From assembly GCF_002355275.1 (NCBI RefSeq), contig NZ_CP023449.1, positions 248,001 through 312,000 of the forward strand: a stretch of DNA of 64,000 bases. The letters are read 5' to 3'. Origin of the DNA: Rhizorhabdus dicambivorans (GTDB taxonomy: Bacteria; Pseudomonadota; Alphaproteobacteria; Sphingomonadales; Sphingomonadaceae). Under the pieces are notes generated by a model that saw only the letters and a program-made list of their open reading frames with translations, made no database searches and was not told where the DNA came from. A program made the position numbers and the translations under genes. Positions 27,566-39,247 of this stretch are shown here, in pieces (positions within the stretch are counted from its first letter, which is position 1; each line of letters opens with the position of its first letter).

Positions 27566-28087
27566 ATGAGGCGAACGATGATCGCACTGGCGGCACTGCT
27601 GCCCGTGATGCCGGCACAGGCGGAAGTGAAGGTGGCCGATACAAACGGATTGGCGGTGCGCCAGGTGGTGACGATCGCCGCCCCGCCCGAAAGGGTCTAT
27701 GCCGCGCTGCTGACGCCGGGCCGCTGGTGGGTTTCCGAACATAGCTGGTCGGGCGACGCCGCCAACATGACGCTGGAGCCCAGGGCGGGCGGCTGCTTCT
27801 GCGAGAAGATGCCGAAGGCCGGGGGCGAAGCAAAACATGGCGAGGTCGTCTTCATCCTCCCCAACAAAGCCGTTCGGCTGCGCGCCGAACTCGGCCCGTT
27901 CCTGACGATGGGGGTTTCGGGTGCGCTGAGCTGGGAACTGAAACCGGTCGAAGCGGGCACCGAACTGACCCAGAGCTATGCGGTCGGCGGCCATGTTCCC
28001 GGCGGCTTCCAGGCGCTGGCGCCGATAGTCGATGGCGTGATGGCCGGTCAGACGGCACGGCTGAAGGCCTTCGTGGAGAAGAAATAG
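27566..28087 (+). CDS. Exported SRPBCC-fold protein
   Basis: The product of about 173 residues has a signal peptide ending near AQAE, then an SRPBCC/START-like domain: VRQVVTIAAPPERVYAALLT, WWVSEHSWSG, and GALSWELKPVEAGTELTQSY, as in polyketide-cyclase-like lipid-binding proteins. The ligand is unknown. AAGGAG lies just before two close ATGs; I take the second one (27566) for its better spacing. It runs opposite to its left neighbour and converges with the YaiI gene. Confidence 0.82.
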   Translation: MRRTMIALAALLPVMPAQAEVKVADTNGLAVRQVVTIAAPPERVYAALLTPGRWWVSEHSWSGDAANMTLEPRAGGCFCEKMPKAGGEAKHGEVVFILPNKAVRLRAELGPFLTMGVSGALSWELKPVEAGTELTQSYAVGGHVPGGFQALAPIVDGVMAGQTARLKAFVEKK

Positions 28088-28094
28088 GAAGGGC

Positions 28095-28553
28095 TCAACG
28101 CCCCCGCTTCCTCCGTACCAGCGCCTCGTCGAGCGCCGACAGGAAGCGCGACCGATCGGCCTTGGAGAAGGGCGCCGGGCCGCCGATGCCCTCGCCCACC
28201 GCGCCGGCGCGCAGATCGGCCATGATCGCCCGTGTCGCCACGGCCGAGCCGATGGAGTTGGCGGTGAACGGCTTGCCCGCCGGGCTGATCACCGCCGCGC
28301 CCGCCTTCAGGCAGCGATCCGCCAGCAATATGTCGGCGGTGACGACGATGGTCGCCGGGCCGCTCGCCTCGGCGATCCAGTCGTCGGCGGCGTCGAAGCC
28401 CGCACCGACCACGACCCTGTCGAGCAGCGGATGGGCGGGAATGCGCAGATGCTGGTTGGAAACCAGGGTGACCGGCACCTCATGGCGCCAGGCGACCTTG
28501 TAGATCTCCTCCTTCACCGGGCAGGCATCGGCGTCGACAAGGATGCGGATCAT
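28095..28553 (-). CDS. YaiI/YqxD family protein (DUF188)
   Basis: The 152-residue product begins IRILVDADACPVKEEIYKVA and contains VTADILLADRCLKAGA and FTANSIGSAVATRAIM, all typical of the UPF0178/DUF188 family, a PIN-like fold with conserved acidic residues that suggests a nuclease. The function is not established. It begins 22 bases after gyrB ends, on the same strand. Confidence 0.92.
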   Translation of the reverse strand: MIRILVDADACPVKEEIYKVAWRHEVPVTLVSNQHLRIPAHPLLDRVVVGAGFDAADDWIAEASGPATIVVTADILLADRCLKAGAAVISPAGKPFTANSIGSAVATRAIMADLRAGAVGEGIGGPAPFSKADRSRFLSALDEALVRRKRGR

Positions 28554-28575
28554 GTCGGCCGTCGCGACGATGGGA

Positions 28576-31107
<2,532 letters not shown>

Positions 31108-31110
31108 TCA

Positions 31111-31198
31111 TTGTCGCCCCGGCGGAGGCCGGGGCCGTTACCGGCTCTTGCGGCGAGGTGCCCGCACCACCTCCTGCGACCCCGGCCTCCGCCGGGGT
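31111..31198. repeat. Inverted repeat between recF and gyrB
   Basis: CCCCGGCGGAGGCCGGGG at 31117-31134 pairs with its reverse complement at 31180-31197. It is the third copy of the family at 135-222 and 2083-2179. It fills the recF-gyrB gap and is placed just downstream of recF. Confidence 0.85.
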
Positions 31199-31202
31199 GA
31201 TG

Positions 31203-32276
31203 CTATCGGGTGGGTTCGACGACCCCGCCCCTGACCGCCAGCCAGCTCGCCTCGCCGATCCCGTCGAACAGCGCGCGTTCGGTGCCCGTCAGCCAGATCT
31301 GGCCGCCGCTCCGCCCCAGCCGCTCGAACAGCGCCGCCCGGCGGACCGGGTCGAGATGCGCCGCCACCTCGTCCATCAGCAGCAGCGGCCGGGTGCCGCG
31401 CCGCTCGGCGACGAGATCGGCATGGGCGAGGACGATGCCGAGCAGCAGCGCCTTCTGCTCGCCGGTCGAGGCGCGCGCGGCCGGCTGCGCCTTGGCCGCA
31501 TGGGTGACGGCGAGGTCCTGGCGGTGCGGCCCCGCGAGGGTGCGCCCGGCGGCGATGTCGCGCGGGCGGCCCTGGCGCAGTTCGTCGGCCAGCGGGCGGG
31601 CGCCCGGCAGCCAGCCCTCGATCGCGAGATGCGCGCGGGCGAAGGGGGCGTCGGGCTCGGCGGCGATGCGCTGCGCCAGCGCGATCACGGTACGGGCGCG
31701 GGCCTCGGCGATCGCGGCCCCATGCTGGCCCAGCTGGGCCTCCAGCGCGTCGAGCCAGGCGAGATCGGGCGGCCCCTCGGCCGCGAGCAGCTTGTTGCGT
31801 GCGCGCATCGCGGCGTCATAGCGGCTGACATGATGGGCATGGCCCGGCTCGATCGCCAGCACCAGCCGGTCGAGGAAGCGGCGCCGCGCCTCGGCGCCCT
31901 CGGTGAACAGCCGGTCCATCGCCGGGGTCAGCCACAGCAGCGACAGCCATTCGCCAAGCGACGCGGCCGATGCCGCCGCGCCGTTGATGCGCACCTGACG
32001 GCGCTCGGGCGCCTGCGGCGTCGTGCCGGTTCCGAGGCGGATGTCGCCCGCCAGTTCGGCCGCCACCGCGAAACCGCCCGGCCCGCCGCTGCGCGCCATC
32101 TCCGCCAGCGAGGCACCGCGCAGGCCGCGCCCCGGCCCCAGCATCGACACGGCTTCCAGGATGTTGGTCTTGCCCGCCCCATTCTCGCCGGTCAGCACGA
32201 CGAAGCCGGGCCCCGTCTCGATCACCGCCGAGGCATAGCTGCGGAAATCGGTCAGCATCAGGCGGGTGACGGTCAT
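31203..32276 (-). CDS. recF: DNA replication and repair protein RecF
   Basis: RecF is an SMC-like ATPase that loads RecA at gaps with RecO and RecR. The 357-residue product opens with [18 protein letters not shown] and has the Walker A loop [14 protein letters not shown] near residue 30, the signature [20 protein letters not shown] near 270, and Walker B in [13 protein letters not shown] near 303. It precedes gyrB on the same strand, as in many bacteria where the pair lies near the origin; no origin was seen here. Confidence 0.97.
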   Translation of the reverse strand: MTVTRLMLTDFRSYASAVIETGPGFVVLTGENGAGKTNILEAVSMLGPGRGLRGASLAEMARSGGPGGFAVAAELAGDIRLGTGTTPQAPERRQVRINGAAASAASLGEWLSLLWLTPAMDRLFTEGAEARRRFLDRLVLAIEPGHAHHVSRYDAAMRARNKLLAAEGPPDLAWLDALEAQLGQHGAAIAEARARTVIALAQRIAAEPDAPFARAHLAIEGWLPGARPLADELRQGRPRDIAAGRTLAGPHRQDLAVTHAAKAQPAARASTGEQKALLLGIVLAHADLVAERRGTRPLLLMDEVAAHLDPVRRAALFERLGRSGGQIWLTGTERALFDGIGEASWLAVRGGVVEPTR

Positions 32277-32295
32277 CAGGGCTTCTTGCCCACCT

Positions 32296-32390
32296 CGTCA
32301 TTCCAGCGAAAGCTGGAATCTCCCTTCTCTTCCGTTTTACGGGCCTTAAGGTCACAAGGCAGTGAGATCCCGGCTTTCACCGGGATGACG
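32296..32390. repeat. Imperfect inverted repeat (ATTCCAGC family)
   Basis: CGTCATTCCAGCGAAAGCTG at 32296 is mirrored imperfectly by GAGATCCCGGCTTTCACCGG at 32364-32383, which ends in GGGATGACG. It resembles the perfect unit at 23098-23177. It lies between the divergent recF and exported-protein genes, so it overlaps both promoter regions. Confidence 0.7.
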
Positions 32391-32400
32391 GGAGATAACG

Positions 32401-33138
32401 ATGCGCCGTATTCTGGGCCTCTTGATCACAGGTGCGGCGATGCTGCTGGCAGCGAACCCCGCCGCCGCCGGGCTGCGTGCCGTCTATATCGACGTGGCCA
32501 AGGCCAAGCAGCTCCAGATCGACGTTTACGACAATGGCGACGCGCGGATCGCCGAGGTCGGCAACGAGGATTATGGCCTGCTGATCGGCGGCGAATTCTA
32601 CATCGTCGATATCGAGGGCGGAAAGCCCACCGTCGCCCGACTCAACGATGTCGCGACCGCGATGGACCGGGTGCTGCCGCCGATCTTCAAGGGGCTGTTC
32701 GACATGGCGGCGGACAAGACGCCCAGGGCCGAGCTGAAGATCGAGCCGGGCGAGGCGGGGAGCGCGGGCGGGCGCGAGGGGCGGGTCTATCATGTCCGCG
32801 GCCTCGACAGCGCGAAGCCCGAAAAGGCGACCGACTATCTGATCAGCGCCGATCCCGATCTCAAGCCGGTCGGCGCCGCGCTGGAGGCGTTCATGAACGC
32901 GGCGATCGTGCCCGCCGCGCCGCTGATCGGGGCCGGCGCCGCCGAACTGATCGCGGAGACCCGCACCATCTTCGCGCTCGGTACGCCGATCGACGTCGGC
33001 GGGCGCTTCCGGCTCAACCTCGCGGGCAAGGCCGCCTTTCCCGCCGCCTATTTCCGGCTCCCCACCCGTCCCCAGTCGGTCGACCAGCTGGTCGCGGCGA
33101 TGAAGCTGTCGATGGAGAAGGGCCCCGGCCCCCAATAG
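32401..33138 (+). CDS. Exported hypothetical protein
   Basis: Not recognised. The 245-residue product has a signal peptide ending near AAAG and a mature part rich in acidic and hydrophobic residues (QLQIDVYDNGDARIAEVGNE, YGLLIGGEFYIVDIEGGKP), which reads as a periplasmic beta-rich protein without a lipobox. Most of the C-terminal half is helical. It is divergent from recF and converges with the TetR gene 20 bases away. Confidence 0.75.
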   Translation: MRRILGLLITGAAMLLAANPAAAGLRAVYIDVAKAKQLQIDVYDNGDARIAEVGNEDYGLLIGGEFYIVDIEGGKPTVARLNDVATAMDRVLPPIFKGLFDMAADKTPRAELKIEPGEAGSAGGREGRVYHVRGLDSAKPEKATDYLISADPDLKPVGAALEAFMNAAIVPAAPLIGAGAAELIAETRTIFALGTPIDVGGRFRLNLAGKAAFPAAYFRLPTRPQSVDQLVAAMKLSMEKGPGPQ

Positions 33139-33158
33139 CGCCCCGCACCGGGAAGCGA

Positions 33159-33863
33159 TCAGCCCTGCCCGGCCGGCGGGCCCGGCCCCTCGACGGGTAG
33201 GGCGGCAGCCGATGCCAGCAGCCGATCGCCGAAGCGCTCGATCAGGCTCCCCAGATAGGCCTGGTGTTCGGGAATCGCGATCGCCTTGACCAGCATCGCG
33301 AAGCCCAGGCCGATCTCCTGTTCGAGAAGATCGACCCCCGTGCCGCGCAGGCACCAGCGCATATGCGCGGCGAGGAAGATATTCTCCAGCTGGCTGGTCA
33401 GCAGATGCGGATCGACCGGGATCGCGAACAGGCCTTCATCGGCCATGCCGCTGACGATGCCGTGCCACAGCCGGTGGCGGCCGGGATCGAGGATCTCTCG
33501 GATCTCCACCCCCCCGGCCGAGAAATATTGCTGGAAGACCGCGCGGTAGAAGCTCTCCTTGTCGCGATAGAGGTCGCAGGCGAGGGTCAGCAGGCGGAAG
33601 ATGCTGTCGATGCCATGGCCAACGCCGGCCCGGTCCATCATCACCGCGAAGCGGGCCCGGTCCTCCTCGACGATCGCGCGCAATATCCCCGCCTTCGAAC
33701 CGAAGATCGCATAGGCGGTCACCGCGCTGATCCCCACGCTTGCTGCCAGCGCCCGCATCGAGAGGCCGGCGGCCCCCTGCTGCTCGACCAGATGGCGGGC
33801 CGCCTCCAATATCCGTCGCCGCCGATCCTGGCGGGAGAGTTCGCGCTTCGACATCACCGTCAT
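33159..33863 (-). CDS. TetR-family transcriptional regulator
   Basis: The 234-residue product has an N-terminal TetR helix-turn-helix (RRRRILEAARHLVEQQG, LSMRALAASVGISAVTAYAI) and a helical ligand domain. The ATG at 33863 or the one at 33854 starts it. It is divergent from a five-gene group that ends with an MFS transporter, with a perfect palindrome in between. It is likely the local repressor of that group, with a pathway intermediate as ligand. Confidence 0.9.
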   Translation of the reverse strand: MTVMSKRELSRQDRRRRILEAARHLVEQQGAAGLSMRALAASVGISAVTAYAIFGSKAGILRAIVEEDRARFAVMMDRAGVGHGIDSIFRLLTLACDLYRDKESFYRAVFQQYFSAGGVEIREILDPGRHRLWHGIVSGMADEGLFAIPVDPHLLTSQLENIFLAAHMRWCLRGTGVDLLEQEIGLGFAMLVKAIAIPEHQAYLGSLIERFGDRLLASAAALPVEGPGPPAGQG

Positions 33864-33954
33864 GCCCCGGCTTCTGGCGCCGCTGCCTGCCGGCGCCGCC
33901 TATGACTTAGGACAGCTTTCCCCTGCTACGCCACCGGCATACCCCATCAAAAGC

Positions 33955-33966
33955 TTAACGCGTTAA
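33955..33966. promoter_or_regulatory. Candidate TetR operator
   Basis: TTAACGCGTTAA is a perfect 12-base palindrome, AT-rich in its context, 23 bases before the NTF2-like gene start and 91 bases upstream of the TetR gene start. The size and placement suit a TetR-family dimer. Confidence 0.6.
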
Positions 33967-33989
33967 AGTTTCTGGAGGGGAACGACAGG

Positions 33990-34466
33990 ATGAACGCTGC
34001 GCCATCATCGGCGGCGCCGTTTCGCGGCGGCGGCACGATCGCGGACCAGATCGCCATCCGCGAACTGATCGAGCGCTACGCCGACGCCTGCTGCACCCGC
34101 GACGCCGACATGCTCGCCTCGCTCTGGGCCGAGGACGGCCGCTGGGGCGTGGAGGGGATGCCCGACCTCGACGGCGTCGACCGCGATGCGGTTATGGCGG
34201 GCTGGAAGCGCGGCATGGGCCAGCTCAGCTTCGCCTTCGTCTCCTTCATGCCGGGCCGGATCGACATAGACGCCACCGGCACCAGCGCCGAAGGGCGGAC
34301 CTACAGCTACGAGATCATCACCTCGCCCAACGGCACCGGCCGCACCGCGGTCGGCCTCTATCGCGACCGCTTCGCCAGGATCGGCGGTCGCTGGCTGTTC
34401 ACCGAGCGCCTCTGGTCGATGCTCCACGCGCAGGGCGACTATATCCACGCCGGAGAAACCGCATGA
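33990..34466 (+). CDS. NTF2-like (SnoaL-type) protein
   Basis: The 158-residue product shows the SnoaL-like fold: IADQIAIRELIERYADACCT, then ASLWAEDGRWGVEG, and a closing RIGGRWLFTERLWSML. Proteins of this shape act as small isomerases, dehydratases or hydrolases in catabolic pathways, or as accessory subunits of dioxygenases. The ATG at 33990 follows GGAGGGG. It overlaps the amidohydrolase gene by four bases and heads the group opposite TetR. Confidence 0.85.
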   Translation: MNAAPSSAAPFRGGGTIADQIAIRELIERYADACCTRDADMLASLWAEDGRWGVEGMPDLDGVDRDAVMAGWKRGMGQLSFAFVSFMPGRIDIDATGTSAEGRTYSYEIITSPNGTGRTAVGLYRDRFARIGGRWLFTERLWSMLHAQGDYIHAGETA

Positions 34467-35659
34467 CCACCATCGCCGACCCGATCGCGGACATCATGGA
34501 CCTCGACAGCCATGAGATGGTGCCGATGCACATGTGGGCCGACATGTTCGGCCAGCGCGCGGCCGATCTGGTGGCGCCGCTCGCCGGTGGGCTGATCAGC
34601 CGGGCGGGCGCCAACGCCACGGTGCGCGACGACATCAAGGCCGACGACGCACCGATCGACTATGACAGCGTCTGGAACCGCAAGGGCGCCGACACCCCTT
34701 CCGCGATCGACCTCCGCCGCCGCCCGGCGGTGATGGACATGATGGGGGTGAAGCGCCAGTTCGTCTTCCCGACCTTCGCGCTGATCGGGCTGAACCTGTA
34801 TCACAACCCCGCCGCCGCGCAGGTGTTCGGCTTCGATCCCGCCAAGGTCGACGCCAGGGAAGCCGGCCAGGCCGCGATCGACGGCTATAATGACTGGGCG
34901 ATCGATCTGGTGAAAAGCGTGGACGGCAGCCGGATGCGGCCCGTCGCGGTGGTCCGGGGCGATTCGGTGGACGATCTCCTGGCCCAGGCGAAGCGTGCCA
35001 TCGCCGGCGGCCTGCGGGGTCTCTGGATCCCCACCGTACCCCCCGCCGGGCTGTCGCCGGCCCATGCCGCGCTCGACCCCTTCTGGGATCTCGCCCAGGC
35101 CAGCGACGTGCCGGTGCTGCTCCATCTCGGCACCGAGTTCGCCTTCGCCAGCCCGGCCTGGTATTCGGATGTCCCGCTCTTCTCCTACGGCGCCAAGAGC
35201 TCGCTCGAATTCCCGGTCGAGCCGTTCCGCGCCTCTACCCTCCATTTCGCGGTGGAGGCCTTTCTCGGCGCGATGATCCTGGGCGGGGTGTTCGAGCGCT
35301 TCCCGCGGCTGCGCTTCGGGGTGATCGAATGCGGGTCGCACTGGGTGGCGCCGTTCGCCGACGCGCTCGACATGTGGTGCACCCAGTTCGACAGGCGGCT
35401 GACCGACGTGCTGAAGCTGAAGCCGTCCGAATATCTGGCGCGCAGCGTACGGGTGACGCCCTATCATTTCGAACCGGTGGACGAACAGATCGAACGCAAC
35501 CCGCATCTCGCGCCGGTCTATGCCTATGGCAGCGACTTTCCCCATCTCGAGGGCGGGCAGGACAGCAAGCGGGTCATGGAAGAACGGATTGCCCGGCTCG
35601 GGCGCGACGCGATCGAGCGCTTCTTCGTCACCAACGGCGCGCTGCTGCTGCCGGACTGA
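34463..35659 (+). CDS. Amidohydrolase-family enzyme (decarboxylase/hydrolase type)
   Basis: The 398-residue product belongs to the amidohydrolase-2 group, which includes ACMSD-like decarboxylases and lactone hydrolases. Visible motifs are MDLDSHEMVPMHMWAD near the start, LLHLGTEFAF near residue 220, VIECGSHWVAPF near 290 and YAYGSDFPHLEGG near 355, the last two giving His and the catalytic Asp. The first strand lacks the full HxH motif (DSHEM instead), as in some members. It overlaps the NTF2-like gene and precedes the dioxygenase gene. The substrate is unknown. Confidence 0.87.
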   Translation: MTTIADPIADIMDLDSHEMVPMHMWADMFGQRAADLVAPLAGGLISRAGANATVRDDIKADDAPIDYDSVWNRKGADTPSAIDLRRRPAVMDMMGVKRQFVFPTFALIGLNLYHNPAAAQVFGFDPAKVDAREAGQAAIDGYNDWAIDLVKSVDGSRMRPVAVVRGDSVDDLLAQAKRAIAGGLRGLWIPTVPPAGLSPAHAALDPFWDLAQASDVPVLLHLGTEFAFASPAWYSDVPLFSYGAKSSLEFPVEPFRASTLHFAVEAFLGAMILGGVFERFPRLRFGVIECGSHWVAPFADALDMWCTQFDRRLTDVLKLKPSEYLARSVRVTPYHFEPVDEQIERNPHLAPVYAYGSDFPHLEGGQDSKRVMEERIARLGRDAIERFFVTNGALLLPD

Positions 35660-35705
35660 CGCCGGACCGAACCCCGCCCCTTCCCTTCATCCGAAAGGAC
35701 TCCCC

Positions 35706-36593
35706 ATGCCCCTTCCCGACGCCAGGACCCTGGCCGAGGCCCGCGAAGATTATGAGCGCGACGGTGTCGCCTGCCTGCGCGGGGTGGTCGATCCCGCCTG
35801 GATCGAAAGGCTGCGCGACGGCGTCGACCAGGCCTATGCCGACCTCAGCGAATATGCCGTGGACCTGACCGCCGCAGCACCCGGCGACGATGCCGATGCG
35901 GCGCCGAAGCGCGCCTTCTGGGGCGATTTCTCGCTGTGGCAGCGTTTCGATCCGTTCGAGAGGTTCATCCTCGATTCGCCGATCGGCCCACTCACCGCCG
36001 CCGCCGTCGGGTCGGAGCGCATCCGCCTGTTCTACGATTATCTGCTGGTGAAGGAGGCGCTGCCGGGAACGAAGACCCCCTGGCACCAGGACTTCCCCTA
36101 TTATCCCGTCACCGGCGAGGCGATCTGCTCGATGTGGGTGGCGCTCGACCGGACCACGCTCGACAATGGCGGGCTCGAATATGTCGCCGGATCGCACAAA
36201 TGGGGGATGCGGCTCGACCGCAAGTCGTTCACCGGGGTGAAGTCGAAATTCACGCCCGAGGAGCAGGCGGAGATCGACGCCTTCGAAGCGGGTGTCGAGG
36301 AGCTGCCCGACATCGAGGCGCATCGCGACCGCCATCGCATCCTTTCCTGGGACCTCGAACCCGGCGACGTGCTGATCCATCATGCGATGGCGGTGCATGG
36401 CGCCCCGGCCAACAACGCCAGCAGCCGGCGGCGCGGCTATGCGATCCGCTGGATGTATGACGACATCCTCTACACGCCCCGCGTCAATCCGTCGCGGCAC
36501 CTGCGCGCGATCATCGAGGGCGGCGAGCCCGGCGTGGCCAGGGGCGAGGTGATCCGGGGCAGCAATTTCCCCGAATTCGCCGCCGCCGGCTAG
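35706..36593 (+). CDS. Phytanoyl-CoA dioxygenase-like Fe(II)/2-oxoglutarate enzyme
   Basis: The 295-residue product has the double-stranded beta-helix motifs of the PhyH family: the iron-binding HxD in TPWHQDFPYYP near residue 124, a substrate-site WVALDRTTLDNGGLEYVAGS, and the distal His in HHAMAVHGAP near 231, with Arg in RRRGYAIRWMYD for 2-oxoglutarate. Members hydroxylate a wide range of small molecules. The start ATG 35706 is 46 bases after the amidohydrolase stop. Part of the TetR-linked group. Confidence 0.9.
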   Translation: MPLPDARTLAEAREDYERDGVACLRGVVDPAWIERLRDGVDQAYADLSEYAVDLTAAAPGDDADAAPKRAFWGDFSLWQRFDPFERFILDSPIGPLTAAAVGSERIRLFYDYLLVKEALPGTKTPWHQDFPYYPVTGEAICSMWVALDRTTLDNGGLEYVAGSHKWGMRLDRKSFTGVKSKFTPEEQAEIDAFEAGVEELPDIEAHRDRHRILSWDLEPGDVLIHHAMAVHGAPANNASSRRRGYAIRWMYDDILYTPRVNPSRHLRAIIEGGEPGVARGEVIRGSNFPEFAAAG

Positions 36594-36738
36594 CGACGCC
36601 CAAATATTTCGGCTTTCGCCTAGGCAAATCGCTAGGCCGTGGCCCGCCCGCGGAGCCGCTAGGGGGGAGCCGCCATAAACGAGCCAGCCGCCAAGGGGGC
36701 GAGCAGCCGAGACAAGCACATTTCAGAAGGGGACTCCT

Positions 36739-39153
36739 GTGAAGCCATCGTTCCTGCTCAAGAGCGGCGCCGCGCTGCTGCCGATCGCCCTGCTCGCCAC
36801 GCCGCTGCAGGCGCAGACCGAGGGCCAGGCGCCCGCCGCCGCCGAGGAAGCCTCGGCCCCGGCCGACACCTCCGACATCGTCGTCACCGCCCGCCGCCGC
36901 GAGGAACGCCTGCAGGACGTGCCGATCGCGGCCACCGCGGTCAGCCAGGGCGAGCTGCGCCGCTACAGCGTCAACAGCTTCTCCGACCTCAAGGTGCTCG
37001 CACCCAACATCAGCTTCGACAAGGGTTTCTCCGGAGCCGGCGCCTCGCTGACGATGCGCGGCGTCAGCGCCTCGAACCTCGACGCCTCGCTGGAGCAGGC
37101 AATCCTGTTCGACATCGACGGCATGCCGATCAGCCGCGGCCGCATCGTCAGCGACGCGATCTTCGATCTCGCCGGCGTCGACGTGCTGAAGGGGCCGCAG
37201 TCGCTGTTCTTCGGCAAGAACTCGCCGGGCGGCGTGATCTCGGTCAAGAGCGCCGGGCCGACCGACACGCTGACCGGCTATATCCGCCCCGCCTATGAGT
37301 TCAGCGCGCGCCAGGCCTCGGTCGAGGCGGCGATCAGCGGCCCGCTCAGCGAGACGCTCGGCGCCCGTCTCGCCATCTATGCGAGCAATTCGGACGGCTA
37401 TTTCAAGAACACCTCGCCCGGCATCGCCAATCCCTATGGCCCGGCCGGCGATCCGTTCATCCCTGCCGCGCCGAAGCGGCTGGGCGCCGAGCAGAAGGTC
37501 GCCGGCCGACTGACCCTGAAATATGACGGCGGCAACGGCTTCGATGCGACGCTGAAGGTGCTCGGCTCGCGCTATCGCGGCGACGGCGCCAGCAGCCAGC
37601 TCGAGAATATGGGCTGCCCGGCGGGCCAGACCACCTCCTTCTCGCTGGGCTTCGCCGACCCGTTCGGCGACTGCCGGGCCGACAATCGCGGGCCGCAGGG
37701 CTATATCCCGCAGAATGTCGTGCAGCCGTGGAAGCAGCTCGACGTGCTCGATTTCTCGAAGACCGTGCCCGACAGCTACAACGACACGCTGCTGCCGATC
37801 CTGACCATGAACTACAAGCTCAGCGACATCACGCTGACCTCGGTCACCAGCTATTATTATTACCGCTTCGGAACGATCGGCAGCCAGGGCGCCAGCTCCA
37901 CCTCGCCCTTCTGGTCCTATTCGGCGGAGCGCAACCGCAGCTTCTACCAGGAGTTCCGCGCGGTCTCCGGCTTCGACGGGCCGGTCAACTTCGCCGCCGG
38001 CGGCTATTATGAGAATAATGACCGCGACTTCTATGTCGGCGGCCACCTGACCTATCTGCCCGCCGATCCGGCGACCAACCAGCGCAACGCGACCGACTTC
38101 AAATATCTCAACAAGAGCCACGCCGTCTCGGCCTTCGCCCAGATCAACTGGAAGCTGCTCGACAATCTCGAGGTCGCCGGCGGCGCGCGCTACACGCGGG
38201 AGACCAAGAAGGTCGATCTCAGCAGCATCTATATCCACCCGCTGCGCGTGGCCGCCTTCATCCCGGTCGGCAAGCATCTGACCGGCAAGCGCACCGAGGA
38301 CAATGTCTCCCCCGAAGCGACGGTCAGCTGGCATGTCGATCGCAACCTGATGCTGTTCGGTGCCTACAAGACCGGCTATCTGTCGGGCGGCTTCTCCAAC
38401 CCGGGCACCATCTCCTCGACGCTGACGATCCAGAGCGACACCTTCGATTCCGAAAAGGCGCGCGGTTTCGAAGGCGGCGTCAAATTCTCCAGCCCGTCGA
38501 CCGGGTTCAGCGGATCGCTTGTCGCGTTCGACTATAAATATAAGGGCCTGCAGCTCACCTCGTTCGACGCCGTGGCGGTGAGCTTCACCACCAAGAACGC
38601 GGCCAACACCCGCTCGCGCGGTGTCGAGCTGGAAGGGCGTTACCGCGCTTCCAACGCGTTCCAGCTGCGCGGCTCGGTCAATTACAACCGCGCCCGTTTC
38701 GTCAACTTCTCCGACGCGCAATGCTATGCCGGCCAGACCACGGCGCAGGGCTGCGTGTTCGCGCCGGGCAGCACCACGGTGAAGATCCAGAACCTGTCGG
38801 GCAAGCCGGTTTATCGTTCGCCCGAATGGATCCTGACGGGCGGCGCGACCTTCACCCAGCCGGTGGGCGACACCAAGAAGCTGGTGTTCGACATCGACGC
38901 GCGCAGTTCGTCGAGCTATTTCGCCGGGCTCAACCTGAACCCGACGTCGTTCCAGAAGGGCTATGTCACCTTCAACGCCAGCGCCCGCCTGGCCGATATC
39001 GACGACAGATGGTCGGTCGCCGTGATCGGCCGGAACCTCACCAACCGCCACTATGCGCCGCTGGCGATCGACACGCCGGGCGGCAATGGCGAGGCCGAGA
39101 CCATCGCCAACGAGCCGCGCGCCGTGATGATCCAGCTCGAACGCCGCTTCTGA
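36739..39153 (+). CDS. TonB-dependent outer-membrane receptor
   Basis: The 804-residue product has a signal peptide (hydrophobic to about residue 28), then DTSDIVVTARRREERLQDVP, a typical TonB box and plug start, LTMRGVSASNLD and the plug motif PQSLFFGKNSPGGVISVKSA, then a 22-strand barrel ending in QLERRF (terminal Phe). It brings a ligand across the outer membrane using TonB energy. It starts with GTG 36739 after AAGGGG. Clustering with an MFS transporter and catabolic enzymes suggests uptake of an organic substrate rather than iron. Confidence 0.95.
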   Translation: MKPSFLLKSGAALLPIALLATPLQAQTEGQAPAAAEEASAPADTSDIVVTARRREERLQDVPIAATAVSQGELRRYSVNSFSDLKVLAPNISFDKGFSGAGASLTMRGVSASNLDASLEQAILFDIDGMPISRGRIVSDAIFDLAGVDVLKGPQSLFFGKNSPGGVISVKSAGPTDTLTGYIRPAYEFSARQASVEAAISGPLSETLGARLAIYASNSDGYFKNTSPGIANPYGPAGDPFIPAAPKRLGAEQKVAGRLTLKYDGGNGFDATLKVLGSRYRGDGASSQLENMGCPAGQTTSFSLGFADPFGDCRADNRGPQGYIPQNVVQPWKQLDVLDFSKTVPDSYNDTLLPILTMNYKLSDITLTSVTSYYYYRFGTIGSQGASSTSPFWSYSAERNRSFYQEFRAVSGFDGPVNFAAGGYYENNDRDFYVGGHLTYLPADPATNQRNATDFKYLNKSHAVSAFAQINWKLLDNLEVAGGARYTRETKKVDLSSIYIHPLRVAAFIPVGKHLTGKRTEDNVSPEATVSWHVDRNLMLFGAYKTGYLSGGFSNPGTISSTLTIQSDTFDSEKARGFEGGVKFSSPSTGFSGSLVAFDYKYKGLQLTSFDAVAVSFTTKNAANTRSRGVELEGRYRASNAFQLRGSVNYNRARFVNFSDAQCYAGQTTAQGCVFAPGSTTVKIQNLSGKPVYRSPEWILTGGATFTQPVGDTKKLVFDIDARSSSSYFAGLNLNPTSFQKGYVTFNASARLADIDDRWSVAVIGRNLTNRHYAPLAIDTPGGNGEAETIANEPRAVMIQLERRF

Positions 39154-39177
39154 TCCGAAGCGACCCCAGGACGAAGC

Positions 39178-39214
39178 GGATGCCGGGACCCCCGCCGGGG
39201 GCTTCCCGGCATCC
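39178..39214 (+). terminator. Hairpin between the receptor and the MFS gene
   Basis: GGATGCCGGGA (39178-39188) pairs with TCCCGGCATCC (39204-39214). The loop itself holds CCCCCGCCGGGGG. No T run follows, so it may reduce rather than stop read-through. Confidence 0.45.
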
Positions 39215-39247
39215 GTGCGTCCGGCAACATGTTAGGATGGCACCGCC

